This document shows, piece after piece, positions 37,021 to 47,553 of a stretch of DNA of 64,000 nucleotides. The first letter of the stretch is position 1; each line of letters opens with the position of its first letter. This DNA is from an uncultured Pelagibacteraceae bacterium (GTDB lineage: Bacteria > Pseudomonadota > Alphaproteobacteria > Pelagibacterales > Pelagibacteraceae), in assembly GCA_902560565.1 (NCBI GenBank), contig CACEMG010000001.1:102194-166193 (forward strand), read 5' to 3'. The notes below the pieces were generated by a model. It had not been told where the DNA came from and did not search any database. It worked only from the letters and a program-made list of their open reading frames with translations. Position numbers and translations under genes: made by a program.

Positions 37021-38013
37021 GTGATATTAAAACCATATCAATTCTCAAACTTAAAACATGCAAATCTAAACTTCTATTTATTGTACGGTCAAAATGAAGG
37101 GCAAAAATATGAAGTTATTCAAAAAATTTTAGATACAGGATATACTGAAAATATTCATAGATATGAAGAGGATGAAATATTTAATAACTATGACAATTTT
37201 ATAAATGAATTATTAAATAAATCTTTTTTTGAAGATAAAAAAATAATTGTAATTTCAAGAGTTACTGAAAAAATTAATTCATTGATAAATGATGTTAAGG
37301 ATAAAAATATTAAAGACGTAAAAATTATAATTAACTCAAAACCCCTAGATAAAAAATCGAAATTAAGAGCAAATTTTGAAAAAGATAAGGAGTTAGCTTG
37401 TGTTGCTTTTTACCACGATGACAATAACACTTTAGCTAACTCAGCGAGTAAATTTTTTTCTGAAAAAAAAATACCCATTTCTAGAGAAATACTAAATTTG
37501 TTAGTGGAAAGATGTAGAGGAGACAGGATAAATTTAAAAAATGAAATATCAAAAATAGAAAATTTTTTAATAGACAAAAAAACGATATCAGCAGATGAGA
37601 TTTTAAAATTAACAAATCTTGCTGAAAATTATAGTTTTTCTGAATTAGCAGATGCGTGTCTAAGTAAAAATAAAAAAAAAACATTATTAATTATTAATGA
37701 AAATAATTTCACATCCGAAGATTGTGTGACAATAATTAGAATATTTTTAAACAAAGCAAAAAGAATTTTAGTCTTAAAAAAAATGGAAAAAGAAAACATA
37801 TCTGTTGAGGAGTGCTTAACAACTTATAGACCAGCGATATTTTGGAAAGATAAAGAAGTTGTAAGGCAACAAATTAAACATTGGAGTCTTGAAAAAATTC
37901 AGCAATTAATTTTTTCAATAAATGATTTAGAGCTTCTTATAAAAAAAGATAATATAACTTCAGTTAATATATTAAACGATTTCATGCTAAATCAAGTAAG
38001 AATTAGTAATTAG
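37021..38013 (+). CDS. holA: DNA polymerase III delta subunit
   Basis: Clamp-loader subunit that opens the sliding clamp. The 330 residues begin at GTG, 2 bases after lptE, and contain LNFYLLYGQNEGQKYEVIQKI near the N terminus, ISREILNLLVERCRGDRINLKNEISKIENF and DLELLIKKDNITSVNILNDFML near the end, typical of the HolA family. Convergent overlap of 11 bases with parB. Confidence 0.92.
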   Translation: MILKPYQFSNLKHANLNFYLLYGQNEGQKYEVIQKILDTGYTENIHRYEEDEIFNNYDNFINELLNKSFFEDKKIIVISRVTEKINSLINDVKDKNIKDVKIIINSKPLDKKSKLRANFEKDKELACVAFYHDDNNTLANSASKFFSEKKIPISREILNLLVERCRGDRINLKNEISKIENFLIDKKTISADEILKLTNLAENYSFSELADACLSKNKKKTLLIINENNFTSEDCVTIIRIFLNKAKRILVLKKMEKENISVEECLTTYRPAIFWKDKEVVRQQIKHWSLEKIQQLIFSINDLELLIKKDNITSVNILNDFMLNQVRISN

Positions 38014-38851
38014 CTTTAATTACATAAATAAGCTTATTCAACTGATCTAGATCCTTATAGTTGAATGAGATAGTGCCAGAATTATTTTTTTTGTTATTTA
38101 TAGAAACCCTAATTCCTAATTTATTTATTAATATACTCTCTAGCTCCCTCAAATTTGAATCTTTTGAAATTAATTTTATCTTTTTCGGTTTTTTAAATAA
38201 ATTTGCTAAATTCTCAGCTTGCCTTACTGATAATTTTTTTTCAATAATTTTTTTTGCCAGTAAATTTGCATTTTCCAATCCAACTAATACTTTCGCATGA
38301 CCTTGAGTAATTTTTCCCGATTCAATAAAATCAATTACTTCTTTGGGCAAAGATAATAATCTTAAACAATTTGCAATATGAGCTCTACTCTTTCCAATAA
38401 ATTTTCCAACTTTTTCCTGATCATATCCAAAATCGTCCATCAGTTTTTTGTATCCAGCCGCTTCTTCTATGGGGTTTAGATCGCTTCTTTGTACGTTCTC
38501 AACAATTGCAAACTCCAATGCTTTTACATCATCTGCCTCAATTACTACTGCAGGTATTTCATTTAATCCTGCATTTTGTGAAGCTAACCACCTTCTTTCA
38601 CCAGCAACGATTTCATATTTTGCATTAAATTCTTTTGATTTCCTCACAATTATTGGCTGAACTACACCTCTTTCTCTAATAGAATTACTCAGTTCCTCTA
38701 GGCTTTCCTTATTAAATATTCTTCTTGGCTGGAATTTTCCTCTGACTATTTCACTAATAGAGATTTTATTTTTAATAGAAGAATTTTTTGTATCACCAAT
38801 TAAAGAGGAAAGACCTCTCCCTAATCCTTTTTTTTGTTTTACTGTGCTCAG
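38003..38851 (-). CDS. parB: Chromosome-partitioning protein ParB, probable CTG start
   Basis: The track starts this ORF at a GTG at 38647, which cuts off the conserved N terminus. The frame stays open upstream and encodes STVKQKKGLGRGLSSLIGD and the ParB/CTPase box (ISEIVRGKFQPRRIF, IRERGVVQPIIVRK, YEIVAGERRW), so the real gene begins near 38851. No ATG, GTG or TTG occurs there; CTG at 38851 overlaps the parA TGA (CTGA), imitating the common ATGA coupling. That gives 282 residues, normal for ParB. The protein binds parS, uses CTP, and spreads to load segregation machinery. Confidence 0.88.
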   Translation of the reverse strand: MSTVKQKKGLGRGLSSLIGDTKNSSIKNKISISEIVRGKFQPRRIFNKESLEELSNSIRERGVVQPIIVRKSKEFNAKYEIVAGERRWLASQNAGLNEIPAVVIEADDVKALEFAIVENVQRSDLNPIEEAAGYKKLMDDFGYDQEKVGKFIGKSRAHIANCLRLLSLPKEVIDFIESGKITQGHAKVLVGLENANLLAKKIIEKKLSVRQAENLANLFKKPKKIKLISKDSNLRELESILINKLGIRVSINNKKNNSGTISFNYKDLDQLNKLIYVIKANY

Positions 38852-39648
38852 GCTGCGCTCTCCATGATTTTTTCTTGATGCAAAAATTCCTCGGTTAAAC
38901 TAATATATGATTTACTACCTGGACAAGATTTATCATATATTAAAACAGGTATGCCATGAGACGGTGCCTCTGACAGTCTTACATTTCTTGGAATTACTGT
39001 ATTATAAACTTTTTCTTTGAAATAATCTCTTGCTTCTTTTTCAACCTGACTAGAAAGTTTATTTCTTTTATCATACATAGTTAGAATTATACCTCTAATA
39101 GATAGATTTGAATTAAGGTTATCTTTAACCCTATCAATAGTTTTGACTAATTGAGTTAAGCCCTCTAATGCAAAAAACTCAGTCTGCAACGGAACTATTA
39201 AAGAGTTTGAGGCAACTAATGCCATAACCGTTAACAAACTTAACGATGGTGGGCAATCAATAAAAACATGGCTATAATTAAAGCTATTTTCCTTTAAAAA
39301 CATAGATAATTTATCCCTTAAAATGAAGGCTCTGCCATTATCACCTGCGGTTTCCACTTCAAGACCCGAGAGATCAACGTTAGAAGTAACAATATCTAAG
39401 TTATTGATTTGAGTTTTTTGTATAATTTCTGAAATTGTCTTAGTTCCATTTAATGCGTTATAAATACTTTTTTCTGATCCATCTATATTGGAATGCCCTA
39501 ATCCGGTTGTAGCGTTTCCCTGAGGATCAAGATCTATTACCAAAATTTTTTTTTCTAGTTGCGCTAGTCCCGCTGCTAGATTTATTACAGTTGTTGTTTT
39601 CCCAACTCCTCCTTTTTGATTAATCACTGAAATTATTTTAGTTTTCAT
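38848..39648 (-). CDS. parA: Chromosome-partitioning ATPase ParA
   Basis: Deviant Walker ATPase, 266 residues: NQKGGVGKTTTVINLAAGLAQ near residue 9, VIDLDPQGNATTGLG, and HVFIDCPPSLSLLTVMALVASN. It moves ParB-parS complexes, and so the origin, to opposite cell halves. The gene overlaps rsmG by 4 bases at its start and parB at its stop (CTGA). About 10-11 kb from the proposed origin. Confidence 0.97.
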   Translation of the reverse strand: MKTKIISVINQKGGVGKTTTVINLAAGLAQLEKKILVIDLDPQGNATTGLGHSNIDGSEKSIYNALNGTKTISEIIQKTQINNLDIVTSNVDLSGLEVETAGDNGRAFILRDKLSMFLKENSFNYSHVFIDCPPSLSLLTVMALVASNSLIVPLQTEFFALEGLTQLVKTIDRVKDNLNSNLSIRGIILTMYDKRNKLSSQVEKEARDYFKEKVYNTVIPRNVRLSEAPSHGIPVLIYDKSCPGSKSYISLTEEFLHQEKIMESAA

Positions 39649-40280
39649 TTTTTTTTTAAATTACAAATTTGAATTATTTTTGACTCAGAGCTTGTTATAC
39701 TTGTTTTTTCTTTATAATCGAAGCTCCAGTTGGTTAAAGTCTTTTCTAAAACATTCTTTTTATTTTTTCCTAAAAAAATTATTAAACTTCTAAATTTTTT
39801 AAAATTTTTTTTCGCTAGATCTAAAATTATAGGTAAAGGTTTGAATGCTCTTGCAATTATTAAGTCTGTTTCTATATTTTTTTCCTCAAATATATCTTTT
39901 TGAAATACTTCTGCATTCAAGTCTAATTTTTCTTTCACTTCGATAAGAAATTCACATTTTCTAAAACTCTTTTCATAAAGATGAAATTTCATATTAGGTT
40001 TTTTAATTTTCATTATGATTGCGAGAACTATCCCTGGTAATCCAGAACCTGATCCAATATCTGTACAAATATCATAATTTTCATCAATAAATTCAATGGT
40101 TTGCGCACAATCTACAATGTGCCTTTTTCTAATTTGACTCTCTGTTGATTTGCTAATTAAGTTAATTTTGTTGTTTTCTCTTTTCAATAAATCACAGTAA
40201 GCCTCAAACTGTGGAAATGTTTCACGTGAAACATTTAGAGGCTCCAGATTTTTATATTCTAAAATATTCGAATCAATCAA
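39645..40280 (-). CDS. rsmG: 16S rRNA m7G527 methyltransferase (GidB)
   Basis: SAM-dependent methyltransferase, 211 residues. Key segments are [44 protein letters not shown] (SAM motif) and [19 protein letters not shown]. Residues NVSRETFP near position 17 are encoded by a perfect 16-base parS site, a recurrent arrangement in alphaproteobacterial rsmG genes. Overlaps mnmG and parA by 4 bases each. Confidence 0.95.
   Translation of the reverse strand: MIDSNILEYKNLEPLNVSRETFPQFEAYCDLLKRENNKINLISKSTESQIRKRHIVDCAQTIEFIDENYDICTDIGSGSGLPGIVLAIIMKIKKPNMKFHLYEKSFRKCEFLIEVKEKLDLNAEVFQKDIFEEKNIETDLIIARAFKPLPIILDLAKKNFKKFRSLIIFLGKNKKNVLEKTLTNWSFDYKEKTSITSSESKIIQICNLKKK
40218..40233. other. parS centromere site
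   Basis: TGTTTCACGTGAAACA, a perfect 16-base palindrome identical to the widely conserved bacterial parS consensus. It lies in the 5' part of rsmG, two genes upstream of parA-parB and about 9.8 kb from the proposed oriC. It should be the ParB loading site. Only this one perfect copy was noticed in the window. Confidence 0.95.
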
Positions 40281-42148
40281 GCTATCTTCTTAATAGACTT
40301 TCTTTTGATGTGAGACAACAAAATATATACGGCGGCTGGTGTTATTCCATCTATTCTTAAAGCTTGACCCATTGTTTTAGGCCTTATTTTCTTAAATTTA
40401 AACTTGACTTCATTAGAAAGTCCACTCAAGCTGTCATAATTTACACCCTCAGGAATTTTAAGATTCTCGTCTTTCTTAAAAGCTAATATATCTGCCTTTT
40501 GTTTATTCAAATAACCTTTATAATGTGCCATAATTTCAAGCTGCTCGTCTATTTCCTTTGATTTATTTGGTATTTGAGGCCAAATTTCCCTTATTTTTGT
40601 CATTTTAACGTCTTTTTGGCTAAGTATTTGCTCTGCATTTCTCTTTATTCCATCTTTAGCTATATTAACACCATATTTAGCAACTTTTGATGGAGAAATA
40701 TCTAAATTTAACATCATTTTTGACAATTTATCTAAATTTTCAGATTTTTTACGATAAATTTCCATTCTTTGATCATTGATTAAACCTATATTAATGCCTT
40801 TCTGTGTCAGTCTTAAATCAGCATTATCAGCTCTAAGACTTAATCTGTACTCAGCCCTAGATGTGAACATTCTGTATGGTTCGGCAACACCTTTTGTAAC
40901 CAAATCATCTATCATAACACCTATGTAGGCATCTGATCTATCTAAAATAAATGGCTCGCATTTTTTTACAGATTGAGCTGCGTTAATCCCAGCAATAAGA
41001 CCTTGTGCAGCTGCTTCCTCATATCCTGTAGTCCCATTTATCTGTCCAGCAAAATAAAGATTTTTAATTTTTTTTGTCTCCAATGTCAAAAAAAGTTCTC
41101 TTGGATCAACATAATCGTACTCGATTGCATACCCCGGACGTAAAATTTTAACATTTTCTAAACCTGTGATATTACTACATATTTGTGATTGAACTTCAGC
41201 TGGAAGGGATGTTGAAATACCATTTGGGTAAATAGTATTATCGTTTAATCCTTCGGGCTCAAGAAAAATTTGGTGTCTTTGTTTGTCAGAAAACTTAAAA
41301 ACTTTATCTTCGATCGATGGGCAATATCTTGGACCGACACCTTTTATACTACCTGAATACATTGCACTTAAGTTGATATTCTTTAAAATGATTTTGTGCA
41401 CCTTATCATTGGTATAGGTCATCTTGCATGAGACTTGTTTATTAATATTTTTGGTAGTTAAAAATGAAAAGAAGTATGGATCAGAGTCAGCTTTCTGATC
41501 TTCCAAATTCTCATAGTTAATTGACCTACTATCTAGTCTAGGTGGTGTGCCTGTTTTGAGTCTTCCAATCTTAAAATCGTGTTTTTCTAACTGCTCGCTT
41601 AAACCTGTTGTAGGTTTTTCATTGAATCTTCCCGCTGGAGTCTTTTCATCACCAATATGTATAAGACCATTTAAAAATGTCCCTGTGGTAAGTATAAGCT
41701 TACTGCAAGAAATTTTCTTTCCCGACTCTGTTATAAATCCGTTTATGGAGTTTTTATCAAAAATAAACTTAATGACAGGGTCCGAAAAAACGCTTAAATT
41801 ACAATAGTTTAGCAGTTTTTCTTGCATAAATTTTTTATAGAGTGATCTGTCACTCTGGGTTCTTGGACCCCTTACTGCTGGACCTCTGCTTCTATTTAAA
41901 AGTCTAAACTGTATACCTGAATTATCTGCTGCTACTCCCATTACACCATCTAAGGCGTCAATCTCTCTAACTAAATGTCCTTTACCTAATCCACCTATAG
42001 CAGGATTGCACGACATTTCACCTATAGTTTCTATTTTGTGAGTGTATAAAGCTGTATTTACGCCCAACCTTGCAGACGCTGCAGCTGCCTCACAACCTGC
42101 ATGACCACCACCTATTACTACTACATCAAAAAATAAATCTTTTGTCAT
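40277..42148 (-). CDS. mnmG: tRNA uridine-5-carboxymethylaminomethyl synthase, FAD subunit
   Basis: FAD-dependent partner of MnmE that modifies wobble uridine 34 in several tRNAs. The 623 residues contain [22 protein letters not shown] at the N terminus, [37 protein letters not shown] and the C-terminal helical region that contacts MnmE. Normal length. 24 bases downstream of mnmE, as in most proteobacteria. Confidence 0.98.
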   Translation of the reverse strand: MTKDLFFDVVVIGGGHAGCEAAAASARLGVNTALYTHKIETIGEMSCNPAIGGLGKGHLVREIDALDGVMGVAADNSGIQFRLLNRSRGPAVRGPRTQSDRSLYKKFMQEKLLNYCNLSVFSDPVIKFIFDKNSINGFITESGKKISCSKLILTTGTFLNGLIHIGDEKTPAGRFNEKPTTGLSEQLEKHDFKIGRLKTGTPPRLDSRSINYENLEDQKADSDPYFFSFLTTKNINKQVSCKMTYTNDKVHKIILKNINLSAMYSGSIKGVGPRYCPSIEDKVFKFSDKQRHQIFLEPEGLNDNTIYPNGISTSLPAEVQSQICSNITGLENVKILRPGYAIEYDYVDPRELFLTLETKKIKNLYFAGQINGTTGYEEAAAQGLIAGINAAQSVKKCEPFILDRSDAYIGVMIDDLVTKGVAEPYRMFTSRAEYRLSLRADNADLRLTQKGINIGLINDQRMEIYRKKSENLDKLSKMMLNLDISPSKVAKYGVNIAKDGIKRNAEQILSQKDVKMTKIREIWPQIPNKSKEIDEQLEIMAHYKGYLNKQKADILAFKKDENLKIPEGVNYDSLSGLSNEVKFKFKKIRPKTMGQALRIDGITPAAVYILLSHIKRKSIKKIA

Positions 42149-42172
42149 AACAAAAATATAGTTATTTTTTTA

Positions 42173-43501
42173 TTATTTGCCAATACAGAAGTCATTGAAA
42201 ATACTACCAAGTATTTCTTCAACATCTACTATTCCAACAATCATTCCAAGATGTCTTACAGCTAGTCTAAGGTCCTCAGCCGCTTTATCGAAATCATTTT
42301 CTTTTTCTTTTTTTGTGAACTCGTCTAGATGATAAACGCATTGTAGAAGATGTTGTCTATGTCTTTCTCGTGTAATTATTGTATCCTCTACACTCACAAA
42401 TTTATTTTTTAAATTTTCTTTAATTTTATTAATAAGTTTATCAAGATTAGTTTCATCTCTAATGGAAACTGATATAGGATTGTATTTCTCTAACTCATTA
42501 CTTTTATTTGGTCCAAGATCTGATTTATTTATAACAAATATTGATTTTTTAAGATCCAGATCCTTCAAAAAGTCAATAAAATCAACGGTTTTTGGCTCGA
42601 AGACAAGAATATTTAAATCCGCATCTTCTGCTCTTTTAAGAGCTAATTTTATTCCTTTTTTTTCTATTTCGTCCTCAGAATTTCTTATTCCAGCAGTATC
42701 AGACATCACCACAGGGAAACCATCCATATTTATATAAACTTCAATTATATCTCTTGTTGTTCCAGCAATTTCTGAGACAATTGCAACTTCTCTCTTTGAA
42801 AAGTAATTAAGTAAACTAGATTTGCCAACATTTGTTGGGCCTATTATTGCAATTTTAAAACCTTCTCTTATTTTTTCACCTACTTTACTATCTTCCAATG
42901 TTTTTTTTATTTCCTGTTTTACTTTTTCCGAACTTGCTTTAATATTTCCTAATATATTACTTGGGAGATCTTCATCTGGAAAATCGATTTTTGCCTCTAA
43001 ATTTGATAAAATCTTTACCAATGCTTCTCTCCAATAATTAAACTTGTCTGAACTCTTACCACTCATAATTCTTAATGCTTGTTTTCTTTGAATCTCCGTT
43101 TCAGAAGCTATTAAATCTCCAATACTTTCAGCTTTTAGAAGATTTATTTTATCATTTTGAAAAGCTATTTTTGTAAATTCACCTGGCTCAGCTAATCTGC
43201 AATTTTCTATTTCTGATATGCTATCCAGAATAGATTTTATAACCGCTTTACTTCCGTGAGCTTGAATCTCTAACATGTCCTCACCTGTATAACTATTCGG
43301 TCCTGGAAACCAAATTAAGATACATTCATCTATTAACTCTTTTGTTTTTTCGTGAAAGATTTTTTTTAGAGTAGCAACTCTTGGTTTTAAATGTGCCCCT
43401 TTTGTAATTACTTTAATAACATCTTTTGTGCTAGCTCCAGAAATTCTAATTACTGCTACTCCAGAAATACCTGGGCCTGATGAAAGTGCGAAGATTGTCA
43501 T
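42173..43501 (-). CDS. mnmE: tRNA modification GTPase MnmE
   Basis: GTPase partner of MnmG. The 442 residues show the N-terminal folate-binding domain (MTIFALSSGPGISGVAVIRISG), the G domain with GPTNVGKSSLLNYFS, DTAGIRNSEDEIEKKG and INKSDLG, and the invariant C-terminal CIGK. Full length. A 133-base gap upstream separates it from the glycosyltransferase gene; it holds AT-rich hairpins but no clear promoter. Confidence 0.98.
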   Translation of the reverse strand: MTIFALSSGPGISGVAVIRISGASTKDVIKVITKGAHLKPRVATLKKIFHEKTKELIDECILIWFPGPNSYTGEDMLEIQAHGSKAVIKSILDSISEIENCRLAEPGEFTKIAFQNDKINLLKAESIGDLIASETEIQRKQALRIMSGKSSDKFNYWREALVKILSNLEAKIDFPDEDLPSNILGNIKASSEKVKQEIKKTLEDSKVGEKIREGFKIAIIGPTNVGKSSLLNYFSKREVAIVSEIAGTTRDIIEVYINMDGFPVVMSDTAGIRNSEDEIEKKGIKLALKRAEDADLNILVFEPKTVDFIDFLKDLDLKKSIFVINKSDLGPNKSNELEKYNPISVSIRDETNLDKLINKIKENLKNKFVSVEDTIITRERHRQHLLQCVYHLDEFTKKEKENDFDKAAEDLRLAVRHLGMIVGIVDVEEILGSIFNDFCIGK

Positions 43502-43634
43502 AAATTTGATATCTAAAATTATAGATATTATAAATTGAAAATCTTTTTTGTAAATTGCCCTTTAAAGTATTTTAACTTTCCTTAAAGAAATTATTTCTTT
43601 ATTACTTGTTTTAACGAATTATTGTTTAAATTTG

Positions 43635-44558
43635 TTAAATATTAAGGTTTCCATTTTCTTTAATGATTAATGAAAAAGCCGCCTGTATTGGAAAGTAACA
43701 GTCTGAATTACTATTATTAATCAGATATGGTAAAATATAAAGTTCTGAATCAATATCCTCAAAGCCAAGGTTAAAATTAACAATTTCATTTTTTTGGTAG
43801 AAAATATTTTTTTTTGTTCCGTCTTTAAACTTTAATTCAACAATTTGATCTCCCTTATATTTTCTTTTATTTTCTATAACTTTATTTATTTTGTAAATAC
43901 CTAGCCCACCATAAGCAGATTTAACTTTAATTGGCTCGAGATTTTGATTGAAACTTAACTTTTTCATATCCATGTACTTTTTTTGAAAATCACTTAAAAC
44001 ATTTGAACTAATTTGATCGTTTGGGTTAATTTCTTTAGCTATATCTTTTAATGTTTGTACCCAAAAATCATTCTTGCAATACTTTTCATCTATTAATCCC
44101 CACATATCATAATAAGTACCAATCTGATTAGCAAAAACCCCAGCTCTTTTTTTATCCGAAATTAAAAATTGAATAGCTTTTGTAAAACTTTCAATTCCTA
44201 TTTTTTCAATATTTCTATCATCGAAATCTAATGCAATAAATAAATCACATTTTTTCAACTCATCGTTTTCTTTAATTGTATCAATTATTAAATTTCTAGC
44301 ATGCTCTAATCTTTTCCCTCTATAAGTATATTTGCTTAAATCTTCTCTAAAAAATAAATAATCTTTTATTTTTGTATGTTTTTTTAATAAATTTTTTGTG
44401 TTGTCTTTTGAACCGTTTTCTACAATTATTTTATAAGTTGCATTAAAATATGATGAATAATAATCAATATTAGACATAACCTTTTCGATATACTTTTCAC
44501 AATCCCTCGCACAACCACCAAAGACCACGTTTAAATCTTTAATTTCTTTTTCTATCAT
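43635..44558 (-). CDS. Probable GT-A-type glycosyltransferase, accessory
   Basis: A 307-residue protein with features of a nucleotide-sugar glycosyltransferase: VVFGGCARDCEKYIEKVMSNI, IIVENGSKDNTKNLLKKH (GT2-like ENGSxDxT), RGKRLEHARNLIIDTIKE and a DxD-like LFIALDFDDRN near residue 112, then GVFANQIGTYYDMWGL. The exact family is uncertain; it recalls CAP59-type mannosyltransferases. It overlaps the SPINDLY-type transferase by 4 bases, so the two are probably one unit. Target unknown. Confidence 0.72.
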   Translation of the reverse strand: MIEKEIKDLNVVFGGCARDCEKYIEKVMSNIDYYSSYFNATYKIIVENGSKDNTKNLLKKHTKIKDYLFFREDLSKYTYRGKRLEHARNLIIDTIKENDELKKCDLFIALDFDDRNIEKIGIESFTKAIQFLISDKKRAGVFANQIGTYYDMWGLIDEKYCKNDFWVQTLKDIAKEINPNDQISSNVLSDFQKKYMDMKKLSFNQNLEPIKVKSAYGGLGIYKINKVIENKRKYKGDQIVELKFKDGTKKNIFYQKNEIVNFNLGFEDIDSELYILPYLINNSNSDCYFPIQAAFSLIIKENGNLNI

Positions 44559-46195
44559 TTTGATATTTCATTAATTGTATTTAATTTTAAAATAAAATTT
44601 TTAACAAACAAATCTATATCAAACAAAGGAGATTGAAGCACTTGAGATCTCAATTTTTTTCTTACAATGAGTAATTTTTCAATGTTTGCTTTATTTTTAA
44701 ATTGTGTTGCAATTGAAATATATTCTTGCTTATTGTTTGCTATATAATTGCTTAATTTTGAATTTTTATTAATGCTATAGCCACATCTTGAGACAAATCT
44801 GTCACCTTTCAGAGTAACAACTGGCACACCCATCCATAAAGCCTCGAAGGTGGTTGTAACACCATTATATGGATAAGTGTCAAGACATAAGTCAATATTA
44901 TTATATTGTTCTAAATGTTTTTTTTTATCTAACTCATAGTTTAAAATTTTAATTCTTTGAGGATTAATTTCTTTTTTAAATTTTTTGATTATATAGTCTT
45001 TAAAATTTATATCAGCAGAAGAAGAATTTTTAAGTATTAAATTTGAATTTTCAAATTTATGTAAAATTTCTTCCCACATATTTATAGTATAGCTGGATAT
45101 TTTTAGAAAATTATTAAAGCAACCAAAGTTAAAATGTTTATTTTTTATATAAGGTAACTCATTTACTTGAACATCTTCCAACTTTGATATCGTATTCCAT
45201 ATATGTGGCATAGATATTAACTTAGACTTGCTATCCTTAAGATCATCTGAAATTATATAGTCATCAACAATCATGTGATCAATTTCTTCTATATGTGTTT
45301 CATTACAATAACCTAACCAAGATATCTGTACAGGTGCAGGTTTATTTTTATAAACTTGTAGTCTGTTACCATTTGAATAACCTCCTAAATCAAATAAATA
45401 ATATATCCTCTTTGAATAAATAAGATCACTAATTTCCTTATCGTTTAAATTAGAAACATCGTTCCATTCGAAGAATGCTTTTTTAAAATTATTAGTGAAA
45501 TTATCGTCTTTTCTTTCTTTACTTAAATTAAATGCTATAGGTTTTAAATTTTTATCTTTAAGAATCTTTACAAAATCTTTTAAAAAATATCCGACAGAAT
45601 GTTGTTTCAAATCATAAGATAAAAATCCAATTTTTGATTTATCGTGATCGTTTGGGTTAAATTTATAATTAATTTTATTTTTAAATATTGTTTTATTAAA
45701 TTTTTCACAATATTTTTTGTATTCATCTTTTGAATAAGTATTTGAATAATTTAAAAGAAAGATTAAAGCAGCTAAATCTTTTGTTTCATATTTCCCGCTA
45801 TTGATAAGAATTTTATGATAATAAATTGTGTCCTCAATTGTTCCTGCGCCAAAAGTTAAATCAGCTAAATTAAGAATAATGTTATGATCTCCAGGATTTT
45901 TAGCGTTATAATCCTTGAGCATATTTATTGTTTGGATAAAATCTTTGTCCAAATAAGCCAACTTCGCCAAATTTAGCAGACTGTGGATGTAATATTTGTC
46001 AAGTTTTAAAGCGAAGTTAAAATATTTTTTTGCTTTTGAGTAATTTTTGTTTAATAACTCGATAACACCTAGGATATTATAGTAAAAAGGGTCTTCTTTT
46101 TCATTATCGTTAAGTGCTTCTATTTCGAATTTTATACTCTCAAATTGTTTAGATTTATATAAGGTTTCTATTTTCTTTTTAAAATTTATATTCAA
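44555..46195 (-). CDS. TPR-containing O-GlcNAc transferase-like (SPINDLY/GT41) protein
   Basis: A 546-residue protein with N-terminal TPR helices (about 1-150; YYNILGVIELLNKNYSKAKKYFNFALKL) and a GT41 catalytic part. Diagnostic segments are GFLSYDLKQHSVGYFLKDFV, APVQISWLGYCNETHIEEIDHMIVDD, FNFGCFNNFLKISSYTINMW and DLCLDTYPYNGVTTTFEALWMGVPVVTL. GT41 enzymes glycosylate proteins on Ser/Thr; bacterial members can also act on flagellin or other surface proteins. No candidate acceptor is adjacent. Only 25 bases separate it from the rho gene upstream. Confidence 0.85.
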   Translation of the reverse strand: MNINFKKKIETLYKSKQFESIKFEIEALNDNEKEDPFYYNILGVIELLNKNYSKAKKYFNFALKLDKYYIHSLLNLAKLAYLDKDFIQTINMLKDYNAKNPGDHNIILNLADLTFGAGTIEDTIYYHKILINSGKYETKDLAALIFLLNYSNTYSKDEYKKYCEKFNKTIFKNKINYKFNPNDHDKSKIGFLSYDLKQHSVGYFLKDFVKILKDKNLKPIAFNLSKERKDDNFTNNFKKAFFEWNDVSNLNDKEISDLIYSKRIYYLFDLGGYSNGNRLQVYKNKPAPVQISWLGYCNETHIEEIDHMIVDDYIISDDLKDSKSKLISMPHIWNTISKLEDVQVNELPYIKNKHFNFGCFNNFLKISSYTINMWEEILHKFENSNLILKNSSSADINFKDYIIKKFKKEINPQRIKILNYELDKKKHLEQYNNIDLCLDTYPYNGVTTTFEALWMGVPVVTLKGDRFVSRCGYSINKNSKLSNYIANNKQEYISIATQFKNKANIEKLLIVRKKLRSQVLQSPLFDIDLFVKNFILKLNTINEISK

Positions 46196-46219
46196 TTTTT
46201 TTAGAATTTAAAAAAATAG

Positions 46220-47491
46220 TTATGATGGTTTATTCATAGAATTAAAAAATTCAGAATTATTTTTTGTATTTTTAAGTTTAGAATTAATAAATTCTATAGC
46301 ATCCATTGAACCCATCGGGGCAATTATTCTTCTTAAAACATTCATTTTTTGAAGATCGGCCTTTTCAAAAATTAATTCCTCACGTCTGGTACCAGATTTA
46401 GTAATATCTATTGCTGGGAAAATTCTTTTTTCTGAAATCTTTCTATCTAATATTGTTTCACTATTTCCAGTTCCTTTAAATTCTTCAAAAATTACCTCGT
46501 CCATTCTGCTACCAGTATCAATTAAAGCTGTAGCAATTATAGTTAGTGAGCCTCCTTCTTCAATGTTTCTTGCAGCACCAAAAAACCTTTTAGGTCTTTG
46601 TAAGGCGTTTGCATCAACACCTCCGGTTAAAACTTTTCCAGAACTTGGAACTACAGCGTTATATGCTCTACCAAGTCTTGTAATTGAGTCCAAAAGTATA
46701 ACCACGTCCTTTTTATGTTCAGTAAGTCTTTTGGCTTTTTCTATTACCATTTCGGCTACAGCCACGTGTCTTTGCGCAGGCTCGTCAAATGTTGAGCTAA
46801 TCACCTCTCCTTTGACTGTCCTTTGCATATCAGTAACTTCTTCTGGTCTCTCATCAATCAATAAAACCATCAAATAGCATTCTGGGTGATTTGCAGTAAT
46901 TGAATTGGCGATGCTTTGTAAAATCATCGTTTTGCCAGCTTTTGGAGGAGATATTATTAACGATCTTTGCCCTTTTCCTATTGGACTTACAAGATCAATT
47001 AATCTTGGTGTTAAATCTGGTTTTTTTTCAATTTTTGTACTTTCAACCTCCATCATTAATTGTTTGTTTGGATATAACGGAGTTAAGTTATCAAAGGCTA
47101 TCTTGTGACGAGATTTTTCAGCGTCCTCTAAATTAATTTTGGTTACCTGTAGTAAGGCAAAATATCTTTCACCATCTTTAGGTGCTCTAACTGGTCCCTC
47201 AACGGTATCCCCAGTTCTTAAGCCAAATCTTCTTATCTGACTAGGGCTTATATATATATCATCGGGTCCAGGCAGATAATTTGATTCCATTGCTCTTAGG
47301 AAACCAAAGCCATCTTGCAACATTTGCAAAACTCCACCACCTGTAATTTCCTCCCCTTTTTCTGCTAATTTCTTTAAGATAGAAAAAAGAATTTCTTGTT
47401 TCCTTAAAGTACTAGCGTTTTCAATTCCTAACTCTTCTGCTTGAGAAATGAGATTTTCTGATGATTTTGTTTTAAGTTCTTGAATATTCAT
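46220..47491 (-). CDS. rho: Transcription termination factor Rho
   Basis: Hexameric RNA helicase that ends untranslated transcripts. The 423 residues have the N-terminal RNA-binding domain ([35 protein letters not shown]), Walker [19 protein letters not shown] near residue 180, Walker [17 protein letters not shown] and the Q/R-loop region ([20 protein letters not shown]). Full length. A 62-base leader to hemJ holds no obvious attenuator. Confidence 0.98.
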   Translation of the reverse strand: MNIQELKTKSSENLISQAEELGIENASTLRKQEILFSILKKLAEKGEEITGGGVLQMLQDGFGFLRAMESNYLPGPDDIYISPSQIRRFGLRTGDTVEGPVRAPKDGERYFALLQVTKINLEDAEKSRHKIAFDNLTPLYPNKQLMMEVESTKIEKKPDLTPRLIDLVSPIGKGQRSLIISPPKAGKTMILQSIANSITANHPECYLMVLLIDERPEEVTDMQRTVKGEVISSTFDEPAQRHVAVAEMVIEKAKRLTEHKKDVVILLDSITRLGRAYNAVVPSSGKVLTGGVDANALQRPKRFFGAARNIEEGGSLTIIATALIDTGSRMDEVIFEEFKGTGNSETILDRKISEKRIFPAIDITKSGTRREELIFEKADLQKMNVLRRIIAPMGSMDAIEFINSKLKNTKNNSEFFNSMNKPS

Positions 47492-47553
47492 AATGTTGGG
47501 GGTTTATTTGTTAGATAAGCCAAATATATATACATATTTCTAAATTTCAATAC

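Noticed and set aside
43503-43530. Inverted repeat ATATCTA...TAGATAT just upstream of mnmE
   Set aside because: Short and AT-only; no promoter context or second copy to support an operator.
43583-43601. Perfect hairpin TAAAGAAA-TTA-TTTCTTTA between the glycosyltransferase and mnmE
   Set aside because: It has no GC cap and no following T tract on the minus strand, so I do not call it a terminator; AT-only palindromes are expected by chance here.
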